From Micrococcus cohnii (GTDB lineage Bacteria; Actinomycetota; Actinomycetes; Actinomycetales; Micrococcaceae): a DNA stretch of 64,000 bases. Positions 8,625 to 17,316 of this stretch are shown in pieces. The position numbers were made by a program, and so were the translations under genes. The stretch is from NCBI RefSeq assembly GCF_014205175.1, contig NZ_JACHNA010000001.1:1922001-1986000 (forward strand), read 5' to 3'. How positions within the stretch are numbered: position 1 is the first letter of the stretch; each line of letters opens with the position of its first letter. The notes beneath the pieces were generated by a model. It was not told the origin of the DNA. It did not search any database and saw nothing but the letters and a program-made list of their open reading frames with translations.

Positions 8625-8664
8625 GGGGTGGCCTCACACGCGGTGAAGGCTCAGAAGCGAGCAA

Positions 8665-9132
8665 TCACTTCTTCTTCGAGCCCTTCGCGGCGACGACCTG
8701 CAGTTCGACGTCGGCGACGACGTCCTCGTGCAGGCGGACCTGGGCGGTGTGGTGGCCCACGGCCTTGATGTGCTGCGGCAGGGTGATCGAGCGCTTGTCG
8801 ATGCTGCCGAGGCCGGCGGCCTCGACGGCCTCGGCCACGTCGGCGGGCTTCACGGCGCCGAACAGGCGGCCCTCGGAGCCGGCGGTGCGCTCGAGGCGCA
8901 CGGTCTGGCCCTGCAGCGTGGCCGCGAGAGCCTGCGCCTCCTCGAGGTTCGCCACGGCCCGGGCGGCACGAGCGGCCTTGAGCTGCTCGATCTGCTTCTC
9001 GCCGCCCTGCGTCCACACGGTCGCGAAACCGCGGGGCAGCAGGTAGTTGCGTGCGTAACCGTTCTTGACCTCGACCACGTCACCGGCAGTGCCGAGACCG
9101 GTCACTTCCTGGGTCAGGATGAGCTTTGCCAT
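8665..9132 (-). CDS. rplI: 50S ribosomal protein L9
   Basis: A 155-residue protein with the L9 N-terminal RNA-binding domain ([20 protein letters not shown] then [14 protein letters not shown]), the long connecting helix rich in Ala/Arg/Glu, and the C-terminal domain ending near [17 protein letters not shown] few extra residues (AAKGSKKK) make it slightly longer than the common 148-150. Last gene of the rpsF-ssb-rpsR-rplI cluster, 28 bp after rpsR. Confidence 0.97.
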   Translation of the reverse strand: MAKLILTQEVTGLGTAGDVVEVKNGYARNYLLPRGFATVWTQGGEKQIEQLKAARAARAVANLEEAQALAATLQGQTVRLERTAGSEGRLFGAVKPADVAEAVEAAGLGSIDKRSITLPQHIKAVGHHTAQVRLHEDVVADVELQVVAAKGSKKK

Positions 9133-9160
9133 CGGTGTCTTCCTTCCTCGACTCGCTCGA

Positions 9161-9400
9161 TCAGCCGCGGCCAGCGCCGGCGTACGGCAGCAGGGCCACC
9201 TCGCGAGCGTTCTTGATGGCCTGAGCGATCTTGCGCTGCTCCTGGACAGTCACGCCGGTCACACGGCGCGCACGGATCTTGCCGCGGTCCGAGATGAACT
9301 TGCGCAGCAGCGCGGTGTCCTTGTAGTCGACGACGGTGACGCCGGCGGCCTTCAGCGGGTTGGACTTTGGTTTGGGCTTGCGGATTTCAGCCTTTGCCAT
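9161..9400 (-). CDS. rpsR: 30S ribosomal protein S18
   Basis: A 79-residue basic protein matching S18: [20 protein letters not shown] then [20 protein letters not shown] and [11 protein letters not shown]. It partners S6 on the 30S platform, which fits its position in the rpsF-ssb-rpsR-rplI order. The ATG at 9400 opens [10 protein letters not shown]. No Cys zinc ligands are visible, so this is the zinc-independent form. Confidence 0.97.
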   Translation of the reverse strand: MAKAEIRKPKPKSNPLKAAGVTVVDYKDTALLRKFISDRGKIRARRVTGVTVQEQRKIAQAIKNAREVALLPYAGAGRG

Positions 9401-9597
9401 CGTGGTGCTCCTTGATGCCTCTGGAGCCCGCAGAACGGTTCTGCGGGATGGGATGCGCCCGGCCCCGGCGGGGCGGACGCGGTGCGCGGCGACGGGGCCG
9501 CCGCGCGGTGCGGGCCGGCCGTGCGGCCGACTCTCCGGGATGACGCCCGGACGTGGATGTCCTGAGTGAAACGCGGTGCGCCTGATCCCTCTCGGGA

Positions 9598-10203
9598 TCA
9601 GAACGGCGGCTCGTTGGAGGCCGGGGTGTCCCAGCCGCCGCCGCTGCCCGACCACGGATCGGCCGGGGCCGCGTTGCCGCCGCCCTGCTGCGGCTGGTTC
9701 CAGCCGCCCCCCTGCTGGGGTGCGCCGAACCCGCCACCGGGCTGACCGCCGCCGAAGCCGCCGCCCTGCGGACCGCCGGACTGGGGGCCGCCGAAGCCGC
9801 CACCGCCCTGCTGACCGCCGAAGCCGCCGCCTCCGCCGCGCTGGGTGCGCGTCACCTTGGCGGTGGCGTAGCGCATGGAGGGGCCGACCTCGTCGACGTC
9901 CATCTCCCAGCTGGTGCGCTTGTTGCCCTCGCGGTCCTCGTAGGAACGCGACTTCAACCGGCCCTGTGCGACCACGCGCATGCCCTTGGTCAGGGACTCC
10001 GCCACGTTCTCTGCGGCCTCGCGCCAGATCGAGCAGCGCAGGAACAGGGTCTCCCCGTCCTTCCACTCGTTGTTCTGGCGGTCGAACGTGCGCGGCGTCG
10101 ACGCGACGGTGAAGTTCGCGACGGCCGCCCCGTTCGGGGTGAAGCGCAGTTCCGGGTCGGCGGTGAGGTTGCCGACGATGGTGATGACGGTCTCTCCGGC
10201 CAT
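9598..10203 (-). CDS. ssb: Single-stranded DNA-binding protein
   Basis: The OB-fold occupies about residues 1-115 ([20 protein letters not shown] at the start, [20 protein letters not shown] in the middle). A Gly/Gln-rich disordered linker with repeated GGFGG and QGGG units follows, and then a C-terminal tip ending NEPPF. The tip recruits partner proteins; here it carries Asn before EPPF instead of the more usual run of Asp. ATG at 10203 is preferred to the GTG at 10209 because AGGAG is 5-6 bases ahead of the ATG but too close to the GTG. Confidence 0.96.
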   Translation of the reverse strand: MAGETVITIVGNLTADPELRFTPNGAAVANFTVASTPRTFDRQNNEWKDGETLFLRCSIWREAAENVAESLTKGMRVVAQGRLKSRSYEDREGNKRTSWEMDVDEVGPSMRYATAKVTRTQRGGGGGFGGQQGGGGFGGPQSGGPQGGGFGGGQPGGGFGAPQQGGGWNQPQQGGGNAAPADPWSGSGGGWDTPASNEPPF

Positions 10204-10292
10204 GGTCACTCCTGTGGTCGATGTGGTGCAGGTGTACGCCGGCGCGAGCCGGGGACGTGCCGAATGCTCTCAGGCCATCCGGAGACGAGTGC

Positions 10293-10598
10293 TCACTCGG
10301 CGGAGACCTTCTGCTCCTCCGGGCGGATGATCTTGGTGCGCATGATCGTCTCGTTGATGTTCAGGACGCGGTCCAGCTCCTGGGAGGTGGCCGGCTCTGC
10401 GGTGAAGTTGACGACGGCGTAGATCGCCTCGGACTTCTTCTGGATCTCGTAGGCGGTCTTGCGACGGCCCCACACGTCGATGTTCTCGACGGTGCCGCCG
10501 TCCTTGGTGACGACCTCGAGGAACTTCTTGAGGGTCGGCTCCACGGTGCGCTCGTCGATCTCGGGATCGATCAGCACCATCAGCTCGTAAGCACGCAT
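10293..10598 (-). CDS. rpsF: 30S ribosomal protein S6
   Basis: A 101-residue protein with the S6 pattern: [40 protein letters not shown] and RTKIIRPEE near the end. It binds S18 and 16S rRNA, and the operon may be feedback-controlled by S6:S18 in many bacteria. AGAGGAGG precedes the ATG. First gene of the rpsF-ssb-rpsR-rplI cluster. Confidence 0.97.
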   Translation of the reverse strand: MRAYELMVLIDPEIDERTVEPTLKKFLEVVTKDGGTVENIDVWGRRKTAYEIQKKSEAIYAVVNFTAEPATSQELDRVLNINETIMRTKIIRPEEQKVSAE

Positions 10599-10706
10599 GT
10601 GAACCCACCTCCTCTGGGCTTGGCGGCCGCGGTCTCTCCGCGGCAGGAGGTTCTGTGCTCGTCCCGCGCGTGTCGGTCCGCGCTCTTCAGCGGCACACGT
10701 GAGACT

Positions 10707-10726
10707 GGGCGATCTTATCATCGCCC
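10707..10726. promoter_or_regulatory. Palindromic divergent promoter region of rpsF and the DUF1697 gene
   Basis: GGGCGAT (10707-10713) and ATCGCCC (10720-10726) form an inverted repeat around CTTATC. Within it, minus-strand TAAGAT (10712-10717) and plus-strand TATCAT (10715-10720) are good -10 hexamers for the two divergent genes, so this looks like overlapping back-to-back promoters. Matching -35 elements are not clear. Confidence 0.45.
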
Positions 10727-10756
10727 TTCCGCCCGTGGATCGGTGAGGATGGGCAC

Positions 10757-11437
10757 ATGAGCACCCACGATGACGAGCCGGACGGCGCCCACACCCACGT
10801 CCTGCTGCTGCGCGGCGTGAACATCGGCGGCAGGAACAGGACGCCCAAGGCCGAGCTCGCCGCGCTGGCCGAGCGGGCCGGCGCACGCGAGGTGACCGTG
10901 TACCTGAACTCGGGGAACGTGCTGTGCCGGATGCCCGGCGAAGAGGACTCGGCGGCAGGGGTCGCCGAGCGACTGCGCCGCCTGCTCGCTGAACGTCTGG
11001 GGGTGGACACGAGCGTGCACGTGGCCGCGCGTGAGGAACTCTCCGGGCTGCTCGACGTGCTCGCCGGCTCCGAGCTGTGCGGGGCAGACGAGGGGCTGGA
11101 CGAGCTCGACCCGAAGCGCGTGCACCTCGTGCTGTTCGGCCGCGCCCCCGATGCCGACGCCGCGGCTGCGCTGCAGGAGCCCTCGTTCCAGGCCGAGAGC
11201 TTCGGCCCGGACCGCTGCCTCGTCGCCGGTCGCGGCGTGTGGATCCGCTATGCGGCGGAGTCCAGGTCCTCGAGGCTGACGCTGCCGCGGCTCGAGCGGC
11301 TGCTCTCAGGGGGCGGGCACGGCGCCGACTCGGGCCCGGACCTCATCGGCACGGCCCGGAACCTGCGCACGGTGCGCGTGCTGGCCGGCCGGCCCGAGCC
11401 GAAGATCGACCTGCCGTCGCTGCCGTCACTGGCCTGA
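10757..11437 (+). CDS. DUF1697 domain-containing protein
   Basis: A 226-residue cytoplasmic protein with the DUF1697 signature: [20 protein letters not shown] near the N-terminus, then [13 protein letters not shown]. The family is widespread and has no established function. A weak GAGGAT precedes the ATG. It is transcribed away from rpsF. The 3' end overlaps, on the opposite strand, the last 95 bp of the DUF559-type ORF, whose C-terminal extension may not be functional. A palindromic repeat begins 70 bp after the stop. Confidence 0.88.
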   Translation: MSTHDDEPDGAHTHVLLLRGVNIGGRNRTPKAELAALAERAGAREVTVYLNSGNVLCRMPGEEDSAAGVAERLRRLLAERLGVDTSVHVAAREELSGLLDVLAGSELCGADEGLDELDPKRVHLVLFGRAPDADAAAALQEPSFQAESFGPDRCLVAGRGVWIRYAAESRSSRLTLPRLERLLSGGGHGADSGPDLIGTARNLRTVRVLAGRPEPKIDLPSLPSLA

Positions 11438-12578
11438 GCCGGCGCTGCCCGGACAGCTCCGACCGCCGGCCCATGCCAACCCGCCCCTCAACCGGCCCAC
11501 CCATCGCGTGTACAGCTGTTCCAGCACCGGGCGCTGATGCGTGGATGATCTGTGCACGCGTTCCTCCACGACGGCTCCGCGGTCGCCGCCCGGCCTGCAG
11601 CACCTGCCCTCGATTCACCCCCCGCAGGGCCAGCAGACTGCGCAGCCGTCGCACGAACCGCGCCCACCCCTGCGGAGTGAACACGTCCTTGTCGACGCGC
11701 AGCACCTCCCAGCCGGCGGCCCGCAGTCGTTCGTCTCGGCGCATGTCCCGGCGCACCTGCTCCGGGCTCGAGAAGTGGTGCGCTCCCTCGTACTGGACCG
11801 CGATCCGCGCGCGGTCGTAGACGAGGTCCACGGGCGCACTGTCGACCACCCGGCCCCGCGCGTCGACCTCCAGCACGATCTGCGGATTCACCAGCGGCTC
11901 CGGCAGTCCCTCCCTGACGATCCACCGACGCAGCCGCGTCTCCCGTGGAGAGTCCGAGCGCGGACGCAGGTGCTCGAGCGCTTCCCGCAGCAGCGGCACC
12001 CCCGCCACGTTCGACCGCTCGTCCACCACGGCGCGCAGCTCCTCGACGGTGGCGAGCGGATTCTCGCCGAAGGCCAGCGGCGGCCGAGGTGCCCCGTCGG
12101 AGCGCTGCAGCAGCGAATCACCCGCCTCGATGAGGGCCTCGAGCCGCAGACCGCATGACGGCAGGTCCGTCCACGTCCAGGCCGGGTTCGTCACCCAGAA
12201 GCGCCCGTCGGCAGGCCCGATCTCGACCAGGCGCCGGTCGCCGATCCGCAGACGATGGCCCACGACCCCGGTGATCCGCGGTGCACCCCTGCCTGCCCAA
12301 CGCGAGAGATGTGGCCGCACTCGACGCCCCTCCGGCAGCCACATGCCCCAGACCTGAGCCGCCGACTCATGGCTGACGATCAGGCTCCGGTCCCCCTGTG
12401 CGTTCGCGACGGCCAGGTCCCGAGGCGTTGGCGGCTCGTCCCTGCGTGCGCGTATCCCGCGGTTGGGCACCCTCAGATCGACACGACGGGACCGGCTCGT
12501 CTGGAGCCCGGCCCGGGCGAGCCGAGCGACGGGAATGGCCGTCTCGGGGAACAGGGTCAGGGGGTCGTCGGGACGCAT
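11343..12578 (-). CDS. DUF559/Vsr-like endonuclease-domain protein with C-terminal extension
   Basis: A 411-residue ORF. The N-terminal two thirds resemble the large actinobacterial family with a C-terminal nuclease-like fold: VDLVYDRARIAVQYEGAHHF then RRDMRRDERLRAAGWEVLRV. This is the D..Y....A.E.DG..H...... pattern of DUF559/Vsr-like proteins, with Gln-Tyr-Glu in the place of the common Glu-Tyr-Asp. Members are usually annotated as endonuclease-domain or AbiEi-like proteins; actual activity is unproven. The family normally ends soon after RFVRRLRSLLALRG, yet here about 85 residues follow that are Arg/Gly/Pro-rich, contain a palindromic repeat (11507-11560) and overlap the DUF1697 gene antisense. 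The native stop was probably lost. Confidence 0.75.
   Translation of the reverse strand: MRPDDPLTLFPETAIPVARLARAGLQTSRSRRVDLRVPNRGIRARRDEPPTPRDLAVANAQGDRSLIVSHESAAQVWGMWLPEGRRVRPHLSRWAGRGAPRITGVVGHRLRIGDRRLVEIGPADGRFWVTNPAWTWTDLPSCGLRLEALIEAGDSLLQRSDGAPRPPLAFGENPLATVEELRAVVDERSNVAGVPLLREALEHLRPRSDSPRETRLRRWIVREGLPEPLVNPQIVLEVDARGRVVDSAPVDLVYDRARIAVQYEGAHHFSSPEQVRRDMRRDERLRAAGWEVLRVDKDVFTPQGWARFVRRLRSLLALRGVNRGQVLQAGRRPRSRRGGTRAQIIHASAPGAGTAVHAMGGPVEGRVGMGRRSELSGQRRLRPVTAATAGRSSARAGRPARAPCAGSGPCR
11507..11560. repeat. Palindromic repeat, copy 1
   Basis: Begins with the 18-mer CGTGTACAGCTGTTCCAG (11507-11524) and ends with CTGTGCACGCG (11550-11560), which is nearly complementary to the start. 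The same 18-mer occurs in reverse at 12772-12789. This copy lies inside the doubtful C-terminal part of the DUF559-type ORF and 70 bp after the DUF1697 stop. Confidence 0.7.
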
Positions 12579-12737
12579 GAGGACAGTCCACGCCGCGCCG
12601 ACCCAGATGCGCGCCTCCGGGCCCCGCGAGGTCGGCGGGTCCAGGGACGGGGCCGTGAGGTCGGCACCTGTGCAGGAGCCCCGGGACGCACGGAGGCGGT
12701 CCTCTCAGCACCTCACCACTCACCATCCGTCACGGAT

Positions 12738-12789
12738 CGTGTACAGCTATGCCAGGAATCCAGGCGCATTTCTGGAACAGCTGTACACG
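12738..12789. repeat. Palindromic repeat, copy 2
   Basis: CGTGTACAGCT at 12738-12748 pairs perfectly with AGCTGTACACG at 12779-12789, and CCAG/CTGG extend the stem after small bulges. Read on the minus strand it starts with the same 18-mer as copy 1. It lies 32 bp beyond the M18 aminopeptidase stop in the 242-bp gap between that gene and the DUF559-type gene; nothing else is seen in that gap. Confidence 0.75.
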
Positions 12790-12820
12790 CACGACACCGA
12801 GCACCCCCGCACCGGGCCCC

Positions 12821-14254
12821 TCACACCCCGCTGAAGAACACCTCGGCCACGTCGCACAGGCTCGCCACGTCCTGCACCCCGCACATCTCCCGGGCCGAGT
12901 GCATCGAGAGCAGCCCGAGCCCCACGTCGACGGTCCTGATGCCCAGTCGCGTCGCCGAGATCGGCCCGATCGTCGAGCCGCAGGGCACGTCGTTGTTCGA
13001 GACGAACTCCTGGAACGGCGCCCCGGCCACCCCGCACCAGCGGGCAAAGGCGGCCGCGCCGGCGGCATCGGTCGCATAGCGCTGGTTCGCGTTGATCTTC
13101 AGCAGCGGCCCGTGATTCACGCGCGGGTGGTTCACGGGGTCATGCCGCTCGGTGTAGTTCGGGTGCACCAGATGCCCGGCGTCGGAGGACAGCAGCCACG
13201 AGCCCTGCACCGCCCGCGCCCGGGCCTGCCCGTCCACGCCCAGCGCCTCGAGCACCCGGCCCATCGTCTCCTCGAGGATCGGGCCGGCCGCCCCCGAGCG
13301 GGACGCCGAGCCCAGCTCCTCGTGGTCGAACGCGGCCAGCATGGGGATGACCGGCGCGCCCGTCGCCTCGCCCGCGACGCCGTCCGCCACGGTTCCGGCG
13401 AACCGGTCGACGCCGTGCTCATGGGCCAGCCGTTCCAGCGCCACGAGCCCGGCGTGCACCGAGCTGAGGTTGTCGAGCCGGCCCGAGGCGAAGAACTCGG
13501 CGTCGAGCCCGAACAGCCCCGGCTCCTGGGCGTCGGCAACCATCACGTCGTGCCCGCGGATCGCCCCGCGCTCGACCCCGGCCGACTGCGCGAGCGCGTC
13601 AAGCACGTCGCCGCGCACCCGCGCCGCGGTCTCCTGCGCGCTCTCGCCCTCACGGGCGGCCTCCTCGAGCTCGGTCTGCGCGCCGACGACGGGCATCGTG
13701 TGCTTCTGCCGCTGCAGGGTCAGGCCATCGTTCACCTCGCGGTCCAGGTGGATCGCCAGCTGCGGAATCCGCCCGACCGGGCCCGTGGCGGCGAGCACCT
13801 GGCGGCCGTCGTCGAGCACGAGCCGACCCGCGAAACGCAGCTCGCGGTCCAGCCACGAGTTCAGCAGCGGGCCGCCGTAGACCTCGACGCCCGCCTGCAC
13901 CCAGCCGTCGGTGTTGATCGCCGCGGAGTTCGGCTTGAGCTTGAATCCCGGCGAGTCGGTGTGGGCGCCCAGCACCCGGAACACCGGCACCGCACCGGAG
14001 CTCTCCGGCGCGTCCGCGCCTGCCGTCCCGGCCGGCACGATCCACGCCAACGCCGCGCCGTCGCGGACGATCACGTAGCCGCCGGGCACCGCCGGAACGT
14101 CCTCCGCCTCGCTCAGCCGGGTGAAGCCGACGGCCTCGAGCCGCCGGGCCACCTCCTCGGCAGCGTGGTAGCTCGACGGGGACGCCATGACGAAGTCGGC
14201 CAGGTCCTGCAGATGCGCGGGCATACCGGCCCGCCCGGTCGTGGTGTGGGTCAT
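12821..14254 (-). CDS. M18-family aminopeptidase
   Basis: A 477-residue cytoplasmic metalloaminopeptidase that removes N-terminal (often acidic) residues from peptides and uses two zinc ions. Family marks in order: VLGAHTDSPGFKLKP (zinc His and bridging Asp), an AINTDGWVQAGVEVYGGPLL stretch, AAFDHEELGSASRSGAAG (catalytic Glu-Glu), and SSDAGHLVHPNYTERHDP with the late zinc His in NHPRVNHGP. Length and motif order are normal for M18. An internal ATG at 14224 (MPAHLQDLADF) is an alternative start. Confidence 0.94.
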   Translation of the reverse strand: MTHTTTGRAGMPAHLQDLADFVMASPSSYHAAEEVARRLEAVGFTRLSEAEDVPAVPGGYVIVRDGAALAWIVPAGTAGADAPESSGAVPVFRVLGAHTDSPGFKLKPNSAAINTDGWVQAGVEVYGGPLLNSWLDRELRFAGRLVLDDGRQVLAATGPVGRIPQLAIHLDREVNDGLTLQRQKHTMPVVGAQTELEEAAREGESAQETAARVRGDVLDALAQSAGVERGAIRGHDVMVADAQEPGLFGLDAEFFASGRLDNLSSVHAGLVALERLAHEHGVDRFAGTVADGVAGEATGAPVIPMLAAFDHEELGSASRSGAAGPILEETMGRVLEALGVDGQARARAVQGSWLLSSDAGHLVHPNYTERHDPVNHPRVNHGPLLKINANQRYATDAAGAAAFARWCGVAGAPFQEFVSNNDVPCGSTIGPISATRLGIRTVDVGLGLLSMHSAREMCGVQDVASLCDVAEVFFSGV

Positions 14255-14315
14255 ACCTCCGACGGTACCCGCTCGGAGCTACGCTGAGGCCACCTCGAGC
14301 AGAAAGGAGCCGCCC

Positions 14316-14507
14316 ATGATGGAGGCCGTGGTCATCGGGGTGATCCTCATGGCGCTGTGGACCCTGATCGGCGTCATGATCGTGCGCGTCGGGTTCCGGA
14401 CAGACCGCTCGGCAGATCCGAGGGAATCCGGTCCGCCGCCCGCCGAGGACGACGTCCCGCACCGCGCGCATACGCCCCCGCGAGCGGGTCGTCGCCCCCC
14501 GCGCTGA
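14316..14507 (+). CDS. Small single-span membrane protein (tentative)
   Basis: A 63-codon frame with a good AAAGGAG 7 bases ahead of the ATG. The first 25 residues (MMEAVVIGVILMALWTLIGV and on) form one membrane helix, followed by a short charged, Pro/Arg-rich tail. It is divergent from the M18 gene, 61 bp away. The last 134 bp overlap the 3' end of the GT87 gene on the opposite strand, which argues for caution. Function unknown. Confidence 0.45.
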   Translation: MMEAVVIGVILMALWTLIGVMIVRVGFRTDRSADPRESGPPPAEDDVPHRAHTPPRAGRRPPR

Positions 14508-15882
14508 TCCGCACCGGGTCCAGGTGCGGCCGCACCATCTCCACGACGACCCGCCCGCACAGCCACAGCACCGCGAGCATGTGCGCGAGCACGGCCGCCA
14601 CATACGTCTCGTCGCTGATCGAGTGCTGGGGCGCGGAGCCCGACGCCCCGCGCGCCAGGTACATCCACACGGCGAAGAAGTGCAGGGCCTCGACGAGCAT
14701 CCACGCCCAGACGTCCTTCCAGCGGGGCACCGCGAGCGCGGCCAACGGGATCAGCCACAGCACGAACTGCGGGGAGTACACCTTGTTCGTCAGCACGAAG
14801 CCCGCGACGATCAAGAACGCCAGCTGGGCCAGGCGCGGGGTCCGCCGCACGGCCAGGCCGAGCACAAACACGCCGAGGCACCACAGGACGAACAGGGACA
14901 AAGCCAGCAGGGAGAGCGAGCCGGCCTCGATCTTCGGCAGGCCCAGCTCCTCGTGCATCAGGTTCCAGGAGTGCCACAGGCTCGACAGGCCCGGACCGCG
15001 CTCGGCCGAGAAGGTGAAGAACACGCTCCACGCCTCCGGGTTCGTCAACATCAGCGGCAGGTTGACGGCGAGCCACGCCCCGAGGGCACCGACACTCGCC
15101 CGCACGAACGGCCCGGCCCGGCGGCGCCGGACCGCCAGTACGAGCAGCGCGCCGAGCAGCAGGACGGGGTAGATCTTCATCGCCGCGCCGAGCCCGAGCA
15201 GCACACCCGCCCGGCCCGGCGCGCCGCGCGACCACACGTACATGCCCCAGGCGGTCAGGGCGACGGCCCACATGTCCCAGTTGATCGTGCCGGCCAGGAT
15301 CATGCCGGGGCCGATCGCGACCATCAGCCCGTCGTGCCACCGGCGGCCAGCCATGCGCACCGTCAGCAGGGCGGTCGCGGCCCACAGGCCGAGGACGAAC
15401 ACGAGGTTCACGAGCCAGAACGTCAGCGGGCCCTCATGCTCGACCGCGCCGAAGCCGAGGTCGGGCAGCCACTGGGTGATCTGAGCGGCCACCGATGCGA
15501 CCAGGCTCATGAGCACGGGGTACTCGAACGTGGAGTCCGCCGCGAACGGCGCCCACGGATTCGCCGCGAACCCGCGCGCTCCGTAGAGGGCGGCCCAGTC
15601 GGAGTAGCAGCCGGCGTAGTAGACGTTCGGTGCACCCCAGCCGGCGGACAGGCACGGAGCCTTCTGCAGGACGGTGATGACGGCGCCGAGGCCGACCAGC
15701 AGGGCCGTGAGCGTGACGGGGCTCGCCCACGCACCAACGCGGTGCATCTCGTTCGTCGCGAGGCCGCCGGGCACCTCGTGCGCGCCGACGCGCAGGCCGG
15801 TCTCGCGCGCCCCCGTGCGGGGGGACGACCGCCGTCGACCGGCCCGGTCGTCCTGTCTGCCCTCGGCGAAGTCTGCGCGCAT
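14374..15882 (-). CDS. GT87-type (DUF2029) polyprenyl-phosphate mannosyltransferase-like membrane protein
   Basis: A polytopic membrane protein of 502 residues from the chosen start with about ten membrane helices after a 50-residue charged N-terminus. Features fit the GT87/DUF2029 family of actinobacterial polyprenyl-phosphate-mannose-dependent transferases (GT-C fold): an early extracytoplasmic loop SDWAALYGARGFAANPWAPF, then STFEYPVLMSLVA, TINWDMWAVALTAWGMYVW, GAAMKIYPVLLL, and NKVYSPQFVLWLIPL. The acceptor is probably a cell-envelope glycolipid or glycan, by family. The ATG at 15882 lacks a Shine-Dalgarno but has a -10-like TACACT exactly 7 bases upstream, suggesting a leaderless mRNA; the frame opens earlier at 15966. 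Confidence 0.82.
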   Translation of the reverse strand: MRADFAEGRQDDRAGRRRSSPRTGARETGLRVGAHEVPGGLATNEMHRVGAWASPVTLTALLVGLGAVITVLQKAPCLSAGWGAPNVYYAGCYSDWAALYGARGFAANPWAPFAADSTFEYPVLMSLVASVAAQITQWLPDLGFGAVEHEGPLTFWLVNLVFVLGLWAATALLTVRMAGRRWHDGLMVAIGPGMILAGTINWDMWAVALTAWGMYVWSRGAPGRAGVLLGLGAAMKIYPVLLLGALLVLAVRRRRAGPFVRASVGALGAWLAVNLPLMLTNPEAWSVFFTFSAERGPGLSSLWHSWNLMHEELGLPKIEAGSLSLLALSLFVLWCLGVFVLGLAVRRTPRLAQLAFLIVAGFVLTNKVYSPQFVLWLIPLAALAVPRWKDVWAWMLVEALHFFAVWMYLARGASGSAPQHSISDETYVAAVLAHMLAVLWLCGRVVVEMVRPHLDPVRISAGGDDPLAGAYARGAGRRPRRAADRIPSDLPSGLSGTRRARS

Positions 15883-16119
15883 GCGCCCCAGTGTAGGGAG
15901 CTGCGCCACGTCGACGGTCCGGCGGGCAGGCGACGACGGCGTAAACTTGACCTCAGCTGACAGCATTCCAGCTCAACCCCCGGGAACGGACCGCAGCGAC
16001 CGTGCGCCCGCACCGTCGCTCGACTGCGCGCGCCGCCGTCGTCCGACCGCGCCGCACACGGCCCGTCGTGCGCCGCACGCGCCGCTGCCCGGCCGGAACA
16101 GTCGAGGAGAGAACGAGAC

Positions 16120-17205
<1,086 letters not shown>

Positions 17206-17247
17206 TCCGGCCCCGGACCGGCACCGGCGGACCCGGCCCGCCCGTCA

Positions 17248-17287
17248 CCACAGGCCCCGACGACCACGCGGTCGTCGGGGCCTGTGG
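17248..17287. terminator. Bidirectional terminator between ino1 and the acyltransferase
   Basis: A perfect 18-bp stem from CCACAGGCCCCGACGACC to its complement, closed by the 4-base loop ACGC. It sits 42 bp after ino1 and 30 bp after the convergent acyltransferase stop, so it can serve both transcripts. Confidence 0.88.
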
Positions 17288-17316
17288 CGTTCATCGGGGC
17301 GAGGCGGCCCGGGCAG

